From Bryum argenteum (taxonomy: Eukaryota > Streptophyta > Bryopsida > Bryales > Bryaceae): 64,000 nt of DNA. Location of the stretch: assembly GCA_037043015.1 (NCBI GenBank), contig CM073322.1, positions 27,928,364 through 27,992,363 on the forward strand, in the 5' to 3' direction. Under the pieces are notes generated by a model. The model saw only the letters and a list, made by a program, of their open reading frames with translations. It was not told the DNA's origin and did no database searches. Every line of letters begins with the position of its first letter. Position 1 is the first letter of the stretch. Below, piece by piece: positions 24,333 to 35,570 of the stretch. The position numbers and the translations under genes are program-made.

Positions 24333-25543
24333 GGCTGCGACGAGATTCACTCACAATGGCACCAGAAGTAGCAGAATCTGTCACAGCCAGGTGAGTGAGT
24401 GGCTCACCGGCTTCCTTTCTTCTTTCTGAATCTTGTGGCAGGACAATAGGAAGCAGGCTTTCTTCTAGTGTGAATAGGGGTTTCAGAGTTCGTGGTTTTA
24501 GCTCGTGTTAGTGTGAATGGGGAGTTCTCGAATTCGAGGTTTTAGCTCGTGTGGGACAGCACAGTCAAGTCTATTTGGATTTGTCATTGGTACCCAATTT
24601 ATTTGCGCTTTATTATATCTATTATCAATTGTCTTTTCCAGTATTGGCATTTGATGTGGTGTTTGTGCATGCAGTGTGAAGAGCGTTAGAAGCGGACTTT
24701 GATAAGTTGTATATTTGCTGTGTTCTTAGATGAATTAGGTTACTGTCATATCTTCCAAGCGGTGTACTGCTACAGCTTTTTACTTTTGATCACAATAAAA
24801 TATTGAATATGTTTCAAATGATTTTTACTGCTACAAATTGGGAAGCGTGGGTTGCAACGTTTTTTTTCTTAAATGTTGCTTAAGTGAAGCAGGTTTACAA
24901 CTTGCTTCAACGACATTCTCAAAAAAATAAGTAACTTTACCAAATCACAGAGCAAACTTATTTATAATTTCAAAGATTTGAGATTGTTGCATGCAATACC
25001 AAATTTTGTCTCATTCTAATCGAAACAATTCACAATGAGTTTACGAGGTCTTCCCTTTCTAAAAAAGATTGATTTCATCACAAGTCCTTCTGAAAATCAA
25101 CCTTACTGATGAGTCCACTAGCTCAGAAACTTGATCCACTGATAATTTCTGAGGATGAGCATATAACATATCATTAAAAAGCTCGTTTACTGCTCAACAT
25201 CGCTGATTCAGATGTTTCTGCCACTAAGAAATGAGTTGCCTATTAAATTTCACAATCCAGGATACTCGTAATCAGCGGCACTTTTGAGCATAATGCCCTC
25301 AGAAAGAAGTAACCTTTTCCAACTCCAGCGCATTGCAAGATCATGGAAAATTGCCTCAAAAGCAATACAGACCCAGAGTGAGATGCGAAACAGGAACTTT
25401 AATTTGTCTATCATACAAAGCTCATAACATAGTAGTGTCTAGATTAGACTCGTTCAAAAATCACTTGAACGTCTACCCTGAGTGTATAGTTCTAATATAC
25501 GCAATTGAATGTTACTAGTCTACAATATGAGTGTATGAAACGG
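24333..25543. other. intergenic with a MITE-like fragment at about 24836-25010
   Basis: A short tandem phrase (gttttagctcgtgt, near 24495 and 24540) lies in the PDZ gene's promoter. 24860-25010 (ttgcttaagtgaagca, gacattctcaa, aaataagtaac) matches part of 39290-39430, showing a dispersed element. No gene seen. Confidence 0.55.
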
Positions 25544-27226
25544 TCACAACATGAGAGGACCGGCATCATTGGTCATGGCGGCAACGAGAGCAGCAGGACG
25601 GGCAGAGAAACTGGTCGCCTTGGCGTAGAAATTCCCCTTTCCCGTCGACCCAGAATCAGTGAAGAAGGCGCCGTTTTGGAACACATCGCCCAAGCTTCGC
25701 CAGTTCCAGCTCTCCCATCCCTTGATGTCGCTGCCGTCGTCGTCGATGCGCTTCGTCACCTCCTTGAATCCCCCGGCCATGAAGAAGTTGCCCTCGCTGT
25801 TGATTGTGGGGCTTTCACTGCCGCCTATCGCATACATCAACCATGGACTGTAGAAGTTGTTCACGATGTGGAAGTACCCGAACCGACACCTGCAGCAACA
25901 GGATTGTTCTCATCGATCACTCACAATGAATGCATCGATCGATCGATCGACAATCCTAAGTCAAAGACTATCAGATTACATTATCATCTATGGACTTAGC
26001 ATTCTTCTGTATAAGCATCTGTTACCTCCCCTGAAGTCCACAAGATTCAACAGAAAATGTTGCCATGTTGCCAGACGGGGTCACTTGTGGTTGAAACTGA
26101 GGTGCTGTGTGGGAGTAGATGGTAGCCTACCTGGGGATGCGCTCGACGAGGCCTTCTCCGAAATGGTTGAACGCGACGGTGACTTGCATGATTTTGTCGT
26201 AGGAGTCTTTGCGATGGCCTCCCAGGAGCATTACCTTGTCGTGATTCGTGAAATAATTGTTGGAAATCGTGACAGCAGTGGAGGCTTCAGTGACATCGAC
26301 CAAGCCATCGGCGCAATGGGAGAGGAAGTTGTGATCGATCCACACATCACGAGAGCCATAGATCGAAATCGCGTCGCCATCAGCCTTCCCTCGGTCGCCG
26401 AAATGGTCGGGGCTGCCGCGAATCACCGCGGGTCCCGTCTGCTTGATGTCGTGGATGTGCAAGCCGTGGATGATGACATTGTTCACGTACTGGATGGTGA
26501 TGCACGCGCCACCCGCGATGTGCACATTGGCGCCCCTCCCGTCGATGGTCTTGAAGCTGTTCACGATGAGCTCGTTCTTCAACTTGATGTTCATGTTGCG
26601 TGAGAAGATGATCCAGAGCGGCTCTGTTTGCATGGCGCCGTACCGGAGCGTTCCGGGTGCTGGGTCTATTACGTCGTCGTCGCTGTCATCTGTCACTACG
26701 TAGATCGCCCCGTTCTTCCCTCCGATGGCTCCCTTGCCGAACCCCACCGCGCAGTCCGCCAGCGCTTGCCGGTTGCTCCTCCAGTGCGGATCACACCTCC
26801 AGCAATCGTCTATCGGATTGCCTGTGCCGCATCCCTTCAACACTCTTCGCGTGTAGTTGTCACTGGATGCATACTCACTGCACAATCAAAAAGGTCCAGG
26901 TCAAAAACAGAGCAGCCATGACAATCTTCTATTCTTCTACCACGAATGCATTGATGGTTCGCATTCAGAACGTCCATTTCAGGATCTGAATTGCCGGATA
27001 CAAAACGTAGCTAGATGGGTTCCAAAGTGAGCAACTTCTGATATCATGAAATCAAAAATCCTGCCATATTTTCAAAAACAAATTGCTCTAAGAGCAGAGT
27101 CTCGATCGCCATAGCGTACCTTTCACTGATAACGGGTGCAGGTTTTTGGGACTCCATCGGACGTGCCGACCAACACAGCGGCAACATTGCAACCAGCACG
27201 AGCGATAACAACGACATTGACGCCAT
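25544..27226 (-). CDS. secreted pectate lyase, polysaccharide lyase family 1
   Basis: Three exons on the minus strand: 27226-27120, 26877-26131 and 25889-25544; about 399 residues, the usual length for plant pectate lyase-like proteins. The enzyme cuts de-esterified homogalacturonan in the wall by Ca-dependent beta-elimination. The start [20 protein letters not shown] is a signal peptide. Family hallmarks in order: [78 protein letters not shown] (Ca-binding acids), [17 protein letters not shown] and [14 protein letters not shown] (catalytic Arg), completed across the last intron by [13 protein letters not shown]. Nothing is missing, so it looks functional. It shares the window with two pectin methylesterases whose product is its substrate. 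Confidence 0.93.
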
Positions 27227-28849
27227 AGCTCCTGCTCGTTTCTGATTACGACGATCGGCACATGACTTTCAGTACCGCGAAATATCTTTAACCTACACGA
27301 TGGAGGTAGGTTTGCGTACTCCCCCCATCACGAAGATCATAACTACTCTCCAGGAGAGCTCTCTCTTGCAAAAACTTCTGAACAAGATCTAGCTAAAGAA
27401 GTGCTCATGTTGAAATTGGAACCTTTAACATCAGCGTCAGTGCTGCAACTTGTGCTGTACCGCAAAAGCTGAGAAAGCATTATCCCAGATGCATCTACAT
27501 CAACCAACTGACATGAAAGCGAACGCCTCATTATTGTACTCTGCGCACTACTCACCGTCGGTGATGGTGTGCTTGGACTCGAGATCCCGCTCCTCAACGC
27601 TCCATGAGATTGTCGAGATTACTGCAGCTCCTGCATTGATCGAACTGGAAGCTCCGATCAGAGTCTAGAGTTTTGATCAATCAGAAGTGGTCTCCCGCCC
27701 GCTCCCATCAGTCAATGAGCAAGGATTGATAGTCTTAATAACAATGTGGATATATGTAAGTGTGTGCCAGCGGCAGACGTTTCAATGAAGGCTGCTGGTA
27801 GGACTCTGCACTCGCTCTTGAGTGGCCTGGCCTGGCTGATCAGGGACAATTTCTGACCCCGAATTCGTATGATGGGAAGCGGGAAACCCAGTTAAATTGG
27901 ATTTAAGCTCATAATTTTACTGTCAATGGTGCAATCCCTTCATACTTGTTGGAGGTACCTCTTCAGATGGTTTGGACAAACCTGACCACTGTCTTACTAT
28001 GACAACCACAGTCATGCTTAACTCCTTCAATATCTTAAAGAATGCTGAGTCTAATCATGACAAAATTTGAAACCATTGTATCCTTCAGGTAACTTGCTCA
28101 ATAAAATATCAGGATCTATCCCAGATATAGCCATGGAAGAAATCATTGTAAAGTACCGAGAAGGTATATCCAACAAATAGATTGATGGGTATGTGATGGA
28201 TTTAATAGAAATAATTGTAGGCTCCTAGATGGACCCCTTCTCAAACATGTACATATCTTTTTGTCCTGTTTACAAATTTGTCTTGTTGGTTAAATGCACT
28301 CTATGCTGAATAGTAAAGTGTAATTCTCTGTACTGTGTTACAGGAATGAGAGGAGGTCATAGGACTCTGTGTCTTTGAAATAAGGATTGGAAGATTGTTT
28401 ATTTTTGGGGTACAGTACATCAGGCTGTGGGGGGCAATTAATTACAGTAGTGAGGAAGGGCGAGTAATAAATAAAAGATGATGGGACATGGACAAAAGAT
28501 GATGGGACATGGACGATTGGACGAGCTTGTGGTACATGGGAGGAGTGGGGAGTTTACGCAAAAGCTTGAGAGGAATGTGACAGACGTATGAGTACAGAGC
28601 AACATACTGCTTTCACATGTGCAGATGAGATTGAACAATTAGTATGGCTGGCATACATGTGACTTTAGCAAGTGGAAGGATTCCATTTCTGCATTCAAGT
28701 CTGTCAGGTCTTAGATGTGGAACTCCGGCTTTCTCAAAATATATTAAATAAGATAGTTATTTGTAAAACCGACATTTTTTTTGGGGTCAAAACAACCGAG
28801 ATTAAGCTACAATCAACGCAAGACATCGACCCCTAAAGATTGCTTGCTT
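27227..28849. other. intergenic, promoter side of the pectate lyase; no gene seen
   Basis: No frame with coding character. 28480-28515 contains a 19-bp phrase (aagatgatgggacatggac) twice in tandem. 28770-28840 resembles 29323-29400 (poly-T, tagattaagct-like phrase, cccctaaa), a fragment of the TTAACCCCTAA repeat family. Confidence 0.5.
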
Positions 28850-29079
28850 GCTTCTTGTGGCCCTCAAAGCTATCCACGCCCACAGAACTCATTTCCAGAG
28901 CCAGGAGTTTCATGGACGGTCCGAGCCTTGACGATGACTGGTTCCATGATACATAATACTATAATATTGTGAAGGGTCCGGAGAGGATGCTCCCTGGCAT
29001 CATGTGCCATGTGAGAATGAGTGCGAGAGAGGGCAGACAGGTTGTTGCGAAGGGAGACGACATGGCAGTGGCCCATACT
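28850..29079 (+). repeat. left copy of a direct repeat bracketing the Cys-repeat gene
   Basis: Matches 32808-33026 in the same orientation with moderate divergence; shared phrases include ttgtgaagggtccgg, ctggcatcatgtg, gagggcagacaggttgttgc and gagacgacatggcagtggcc. The two copies are about 3.9 kb apart and enclose the array gene and its promoter. Confidence 0.85.
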
Positions 29080-29385
29080 AGTACTAGTGGGAGAGTGTGG
29101 TATTTCTAGTGGGCTCTCCGGTCGTATTTTATTTTCTCATTCTAACAAGCTTGATGATAATCCTAGTGGAAATAGTCTAACAAACTTCTTATATTACTAG
29201 TGTAGGAGCACCTGTCTCGATCAACATGTTTGCTTATTTCCATACCATCTTTTGGCATCTTGTGATTGTGCGGATGATTATCACACCCGAGATTTGTATA
29301 TTCAACCAAAGTTCCACATTTGTAAAACCCTACATTTTTTTTTTGGGTCCAACTACAAAGATTAAGCTGTAATCAACTTTAGACA

Positions 29386-29691
29386 TTAACCCCTAAAAAT
29401 TCTTGATTCAAAATTGTCTAAATCACAAAGAAGGACTTTTGTCTACTTTAGGCCGAGAATAACTCATTCTAAGTATTATTTAGAAGATTTAACCACAGGA
29501 TCTTAGAATTCATTTTCCTTTCTACTTGCATGTCGAATTTGAACAGTTGAATTTTTTATTTTTTTACTTATGATATTATAAATTTATAATGGTCGATTTT
29601 CTTTTTTTTTTCTTTTTTTTCTTTTTTTTTTTGTGTGTGTGTGTGTGGAACCCCAAAAATCTATTTCTACTTTCTTGGATCTTAGGGTTAA
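29386..29691. mobile_element. TTAACCCCTAA-family short element, next to the array gene
   Basis: Starts TTAACCCCTAAAAATTC and ends TCTTAGGGTTAA; the interior (aaattgtctaaatcacaaag, ataatggtcga) matches 33673-33941, 45483-45749, 46601-46849 (inverted) and 61165-61427. It ends 11 bp before the array gene's 3' stop. Contains poly-T and a GT run at 29599-29647. Confidence 0.7.
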
Positions 29692-29701
29692 TCTTCACCA
29701 T

Positions 29702-31665
29702 CTATAATTCCATTTGAAGAATTTGTTCCCGTGTCCACTTCCCCATTTTTTTCTCAAAACTATACTCGTCCAAATTACTTCGTAAGTAAAGTTCTTGTTG
29801 AAGCTCATTCCATCTCTTAATATCACTATTAATTTTAACAGATTCCCTCTTTTCATCTTCATGCAAAATGATCACTTCGCAGAGGTTGTTTTGCGTGTGC
29901 ACATTCTTTGGTTCAACTTGAGCACTCTTGAGCAATTCTTCGCAAATTTGGCAAAAGTATGGTCCACGTCCTGGAGCCTTGTAAGGGCAGGGATTTCTAT
30001 TACCGCAAATAGCATAAAATGTTCCCTTCTCTTTGTTGGTTTCCGGAGAAGTTGAAGTTATTGATGTTCCATTCCATTTCTTAATATCACTATTAATTTT
30101 AACAGATTCCCTCTTTTCATCTTCATGCAAAATGATCACTTCAGCAGAGGTTGTTTTGCGTGCGTGTGCACATTCTTTGGTTCAACTTGAGCACTCTTGA
30201 GCAATTCTTCGCAGATTCGGCAAAAGTATGGTCCACGTCCTGGAGCCTTGTAAGGGCAGGGATTTTTACTACCGCAAATAGCATAAAATGTTCCCTTCTC
30301 TTTGTTGGTTTCCGGAGAAGTTGAAGTTATTGATGTTCCATTCCATTTCTTAATATCACTATTAATTTTAACAGATTCCCTCTTTTCATCTTCATGCAAA
30401 ATGATCACTTCGCAGAGGTTGTTTTGCGTGTGCACATTCTTTGGTTCAACTTGAGCACTCTTGAGCAATTCTTCGCAAATTTGGCAAAAGTATGGTCCAC
30501 GTCCTGGAGCCTTGTAAGGGCAGGGATTTCTATTACCGCAAATAGCATAAAATGTTCCCTTCTCTTTGTTGGTTTCCGGAGAAGTTGAAGTTATTGATGT
30601 TCCATTCCATTTCTTAATATCACTATTAATTTTAACAGATTCCCTCTTTTCATCTTCATGCAAAATGATCACTTCGCAGAGGTTGTTTTGCGTGTGCACA
30701 TTCTTTGGTTCAACTTGAGCACTCTTGAGCAATTCTTCGCAGATTCGGCAAAAGTATGGTCCACGTCCTGGAGCCTTGTAAGGGCAGGGATTTTTACTAC
30801 CGCAAATAGCATAAAATGTTCCCTTCTCTTTGTTGGTTTCCGGAGAAGTTGAAGTTATTGATGTTCCATTCCATTTCTTAATATCACTATTAATTTTAAC
30901 AGATTCCCTCTTTTCATCTTCATGCAAAATGATCACTTCGCAGAGGTTGTTTTGCGTGTGCACATTCTTTGGTTCAACTTGAGCACTCTTGAGCAATTCT
31001 TCGCAGATTTGGCAAAAGTATGGTCCACGTCCTGGAGCCTTGTAAGGGCAGGGATTTCTATTACCGCAAATAACATAAAATGTTCCCTTCTCTTTGTTGG
31101 TTTCCGGAGAAGTTGAAGTTATTGATGTTCCATTCCATTTCTTAATATCACTATTAATTTTAACAGATTCCCTCTTTTCATCTTCATGCAAAATGATCAC
31201 TTCGCAGAGGTTGTTTTGCGTGTGCACATTCTTTGGTTCAACTTGAGCACTCTTGAGCAATTCTTCGCAGATTTGGCAAAAGTATGGTCCACGTCCTGGA
31301 GCCTTGTAAGGGCAGGGATTTTTACTACCGCAAATAGCATAAAATGTTCCCTTCTCTTTGTTGGTTTCCGGAGAAGTTGAAGTTATTGATGTTCCATTCC
31401 ATTTCTTAATATCACTATTAATTTTAACAGATTCCCTCTTTTCATCTTCATGCAAAATGATCACTTCGCAGAGGTTGTTTTGCGTGTGCACATTCTTTGG
31501 TTCAACTTGAGCACTCTTGAGCAATTCTTCGCAGATTTGGCAAAAGTATGGTCCACGTCCTGGAGCCTTGTAAGGGCAGGGATTTCTATTACCGCAAATA
31601 ACATAAAATGTTCCCTTCTCTTTGTTGGTTTCCGGAGAAGTTGAAGTTATTGATGTTCCTTCCAT
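29702..31665 (-). CDS. tandem 88-residue Cys-rich repeat protein, family not recognised
   Basis: The minus strand holds seven copies of a 264-bp (88-codon) unit. Each runs GTSITSTSPETNKEKGTFYA, ICG(N/S)(R/K)NPCPYKAPGRGP, YFC(Q/R)ICEELLKSAQ, VEPKNVHTQNNLCEVIILH, EDEKRESVKINSDIKKWN. Four Cys are spaced C-x5-C-x11-C-x2-C, like a small zinc-binding module, with further Cys and His downstream. Nucleotide identity between units is very high. The last unit continues into a unique tail (ELQQELYLRSNLDEYSFEKK, MGKWTREQILQMEL). A frame of 529 codons is open from 31725; I prefer ATG 31665 (MEGTSITS). At about 30140-30170 the sixth-to-seventh unit junction carries five extra bases relative to other units (one A and a repeated GTGC), so the last unit lies in another frame; recent mutation, assembly error or a shorter protein are all possible. 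No function is claimed. Confidence 0.75.
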
Positions 31666-31887
31666 TTTAACACTTTTTTTTTCTCTTAAGAAACGAATAC
31701 TCTTGGTATGTAATAAAACTTGCAACGATCAACTCAAATATTAAGATCCAATAGTCAAACGTGACTCCTGATGAACAATATACTACTGTATAACAAAGTG
31801 TCTTTCTGAAATGTCTTTTTTTTTCTTTTTTTTTTTTGTCGTCAGTTTCTATGGTCAAAAAATATAATGCAGTTTGAAATGAGGCTT

Positions 31888-31905
31888 CACGGCAGTATAT
31901 ATACG
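31888..31905 (-). promoter_or_regulatory. TATA-box candidate for the Cys-repeat gene
   Basis: The minus strand reads CGTATATATACTG here, about 230 bp upstream of the chosen start codon. A leader of this length is plausible for plants. Confidence 0.4.
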
Positions 31906-31907
31906 GT

Positions 31908-32010
31908 ACAGGGGAAAGGCATTCACTGTAACGTAAAAGAAGTACAAAGTAAAAGGAAACAGGGGAAAGGCACTCACTGTAATGTAAAAGAAGTAAAAAG
32001 TAAAAGGAAA
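31908..32010. repeat. two-copy tandem repeat of about 50 bp in the array gene's promoter
   Basis: Two near-identical units (aggggaaaggca, ttcactgtaa/ctcactgtaa, gtaaaagaagta, aagtaaaaggaaac) lie directly upstream of the TATA candidate. Further upstream, 32135-32170 and 32391-32430 hold another duplicated phrase (gactatgagggtata). Confidence 0.75.
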
Positions 32011-32171
32011 CGAAAAAAGGATTAGTTGTACTTTCACTTTTCCCTCACTTATCTCTCCCACAGGTCTCTTCCTAATCACTTGTACTAACTTCTCACTCAT
32101 CACTTTCACTGATTCCTAGCTAAAGACATTCACTATGACTATGAGGGTATATCTCACTAATGTATATCACT

Positions 32172-32390
32172 ACACTAAATTTGATAATTAGTGTTAGATA
32201 CACTGATTTACATAAACATGTTATAAGTTTTTATTGTTGTTCAATAATTTTACCCACTATATTGGCCAAGATGGGGGTCCTTATATAGTATCAGAATCAA
32301 TGCTCTTGGTAAATTTTTTTAAACAAAAGTAAAAACTTTTAGCATTTTCAAATCTCATAATAATCTAATACTAATTATCAAATTTAGTGT
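32172..32390. mobile_element. 219-bp MITE, copy 1, TA target duplication
   Basis: Ends ACACTAAATTTGATAATTAG and its inverse, flanked by TA. The interior (cccactatattggccaagat, gggggtccttatatagta) is nearly identical to 47048-47266, which is exactly the same length. No coding capacity. It sits between two copies of a phrase of about 40 bp (actatgagggtatatctcac and relatives). Confidence 0.88.
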
Positions 32391-35300
32391 ACTCTGACTA
32401 TGAGGGTATACCTCACTAATATATAATATCACTATGTCACCCATTTACAGTAACATGCGCAGAATATACGTTTCGCTTGTCCATGCACCAGAAGCAAAGC
32501 CAATGTTCGCCTGAATTGCCATTCTCCCTCCATGCCATTCTAAGAACTTGTGAATTTTCGAGTACACACAACCCAACTTCGTGGAGGGTTGTCTTATGCG
32601 ACCCTGTCGAAGGTCACACAGACACAACTATCGCACAAACATTCACCCTTGGAGGAGGCAAACGAAAGCGAAGAGGTCAATTTTCGTAATTTTATTATGC
32701 ATTTTCTAGTATAGTCGGACATTCCTGTCGACAGAAATTATGGAAAGTGTGTCATGTAAGACAACCCTAGCTTCATGTGCATCGAATCTGATCTCAGCTT
32801 TTCACTTTGCTTCCTGTGACCCTCAAACCTCTCCACGGAGATAAGAAGTAGCCGATAGAAGGTCCATGACTGGTTCTATGATACATAATAGTAAAATATT
32901 GTGAAGGGTCCGGTCGGGATGGTCCCTGGCATCATGTGCGCATATGAGACTGAATGAGTGCGCGAGAGGGCAGACAGGTTGTTGCGAGGGAGACGACATG
33001 GCAGTGGCCCATACTAAATTCCACCACGCTTGTCTGCCATTGATGAGCGAGGGCCACACTGAAGTGGGTGTGGCAGCAGACGTGGGAATGTGCTCGCCTG
33101 AACGAGACCTCAGGCTCAACGCTCATCCCGCCTGCACCTGCACTACCACGTTGCAGCGCATGTGCATTTCCCCTCATCCATTCTTTGCCGTTCAATCACT
33201 CAGTCATGCTTGTACCAATAGTTATCCTTTCATCCAACTATGTCTTCTCTTTCCTCTCTATTTTGGTCTTCATATTTTATTTTTTTTATTTTTTTTATTT
33301 TTTTATTTTTTTTATTTTTTTATTTTTTATTTTTTTATTTATTTTTTTTAATTTTCTGATTATAATTGTATTTTTGTACGATTGAGTCCAACCAATCGGC
33401 CTTTTGCCCACTTGAATATTTGTTGCATGAGGAGGGCATTGATTTGCTCTCACAAATATTGCAATGAGCATTTTTTTCGGGTGTTTGTTTTCGTACAATC
33501 ACCAAAGACGGAGTTTCTTTTCAAATCAAGATTTGTTTTTTTAATTTTTTAATTTATTTTGTTATTTTTGAAATATGACAATAAATATTTATGAACTACC
33601 TGCTTTTAATTGTTCTTCTTATTTTTTTGGGTTTGAGACAACCTCTTAAGCTAGGGAATGATTGATTGGGCCTTTAAACCCTAAATTTCCTTGTTGCAAA
33701 ACGGTCTAAGTCATAAAATTTGAACTTCCTTTTAGATTAAGCTCAAACATCTCAATCTGAGCATTATTTAAAAGATTCAACCGTTAGATCTCAAAGTTCA
33801 CTTGACATTCTTCTCACATACCAAATTTGAACCGTTCATTCTTCCTCATTTGTGACATTAGAATGGTCAAAGTTGGTTGAGTTTTTCTGCTGTGAGAACC
33901 TCCAAAACCCGTTTCAGATTTTAAGGAAAGTTAGGGGTTAAGGGTAAACCCCCCCCCCCCCCCAAAGAGTTCCAACCTATAATTGGCTTAAAAAACACAT
34001 TTTTGAGGAAAATGCTTTATTTGCAAAATTAAAATGATTTTTTCAAATCTCAACCGTAAAATCATGTAGTAGACTTATTGTCAATTATGTGGGTCATTTA
34101 TTGTCAGTTATTTTGAGTTTTGAGGCCTCATAAATTGCGAGATTATAACGTAATAGCATTCAAAATTCATCATAGAAATTCTACCAATAAACTTCTTGCA
34201 ATGAAAAGACCACAAACTAGAAAGATGTTTACCTTCACTTCGATAACACCCTTGAACCAATAAATGCATGCAAAAACTTTTCATTGCCCAAATAATTTCT
34301 TAGCAAAGGTGGAAACTGCCCCAAAATTTACAAAGAAAAAAAGCGCACCTAAGTGTTTAGGTAAATTTTGCTATATTGGAATTAGAGGTTTGATAGCAAT
34401 ATTTTTCTACAACACTACCCTAAGTAAGACAGCTTGCACGGCCATAAGAACAAGATGGCTTCACTCGTAACCATCCTTTTTTAGCATCTATAGGATATTG
34501 TGAGAACTAGATGGACTTAAAACTAATATCTACTAATGAGAAAGTTTAAAATATTGAATAATAATTGAGTGGGCTGATTTAAGAGCATGCATCTATAAGA
34601 ATAGTTGAAAGTAGAAAATGAGTGAGGTTTTAATATGGTCTCTAAGTGGTTGGTTATAACAATTTGTTAAATTCTATGAAGTAGAGCTCTTCAATCAATT
34701 GAATTGCCTTGATCATAGCACCACATACATTACTTGTGGGTAGTCAACATGTCAATTTATAGAGGATTGCATCGAATATGAGAAAAATATTATGTAAGCC
34801 ACCTTACTAACTTTGTAACTTAGAGAACTTAACTAAGAGAAGATCATCTCACAAAGATCAATGTAAATGTTGTAGCAAAGAACCTACGATAGGATGCTCA
34901 ATAATAACAAAAAAAGAAAAAAAAAAAGAAAAAAAAAAAAAAAGAGGCTTTCAAGCAGGGTGTACAATACAAATTCCGACATCAATTTTCAAAATTCCCA
35001 CAAGATACATTTTTGTACAGATTTGACTATTTGGTTCTAAGTGTTCTTATAAATTCCACTCACAAGAATCATAACTCTACCCCTAAAGGCCCATGAGGTT
35101 TGAAGAAAAAACTTAGATGTGTTATAAAATAAAATATTCCTTTACACTTATGAAGTAATACTCTAAAGACAATATGAAGACCGTTATTTCTAAGTAAAAT
35201 TGATACGGATAAATTTCCTAAAATAGTAACTATTTGTTCTAGTATTAATAAGATAGACTAAAAATTTGAAAATCAATAGAAAATGTATTTTCCATGAGTA

Positions 35301-35570
35301 ATAATTAGAAACTGATATGGTTGGCTCAAATCACATTCTATATGATAAAATAAAGAGAGGCCACCAATGACCTGTAAGGAGCACCATTAATTTCCTCAAA
35401 TAGTAAGTTTTTGAACACTATGAAAACCTTGTTGTGTTTGTGTTTAAAGCTTTTTGTGAACAGTCTATGATTCCAAACAAAGTTTTGTAAATTGGGTGTG
35501 GTTCCCAATCCCCCAAACTTCTAGAAGGTAAAAAGAACAACTAATTTAGTTTTTATTTATTTTAAGACCC
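32391..35570. other. gene-poor region with direct repeat, low complexity and dispersed repeats
   Basis: 32808-33026 is the right copy of the direct repeat matching 28850-29079. 33270-33350 is (T)n-A low complexity. 33673-33941 is a TTAACCCCTAA-family element (starts TTTAAACCCTAAATTTCCTT, ends AAGGAAAGTTAGGGGTTAA). 33949-33963 is a run of 15 C. 34905-34945 is A-rich. 34120-34260 matches 55660-55810. No gene could be supported. Confidence 0.6.

Noticed and set aside
25505-26989. Long plus-strand frames (164 and 248 codons) opposite the pectate lyase
   Set aside because: They are antisense to well-matched pectate lyase exons and have no family content.
29795-31644. Series of 64-codon plus-strand frames (MQNDHFAEVVLRVHILWFN...) across the Cys-repeat array
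   Set aside because: They recur every 264 bp because the minus-strand units do; the minus frame spans units and shows the ordered Cys pattern, so these are shadows.
28850-33026. The two direct repeats as LTRs of one retrotransposon enclosing the array gene
   Set aside because: They lack TG...CA ends and target duplications, and no primer-binding or polyprotein sequence lies between them.
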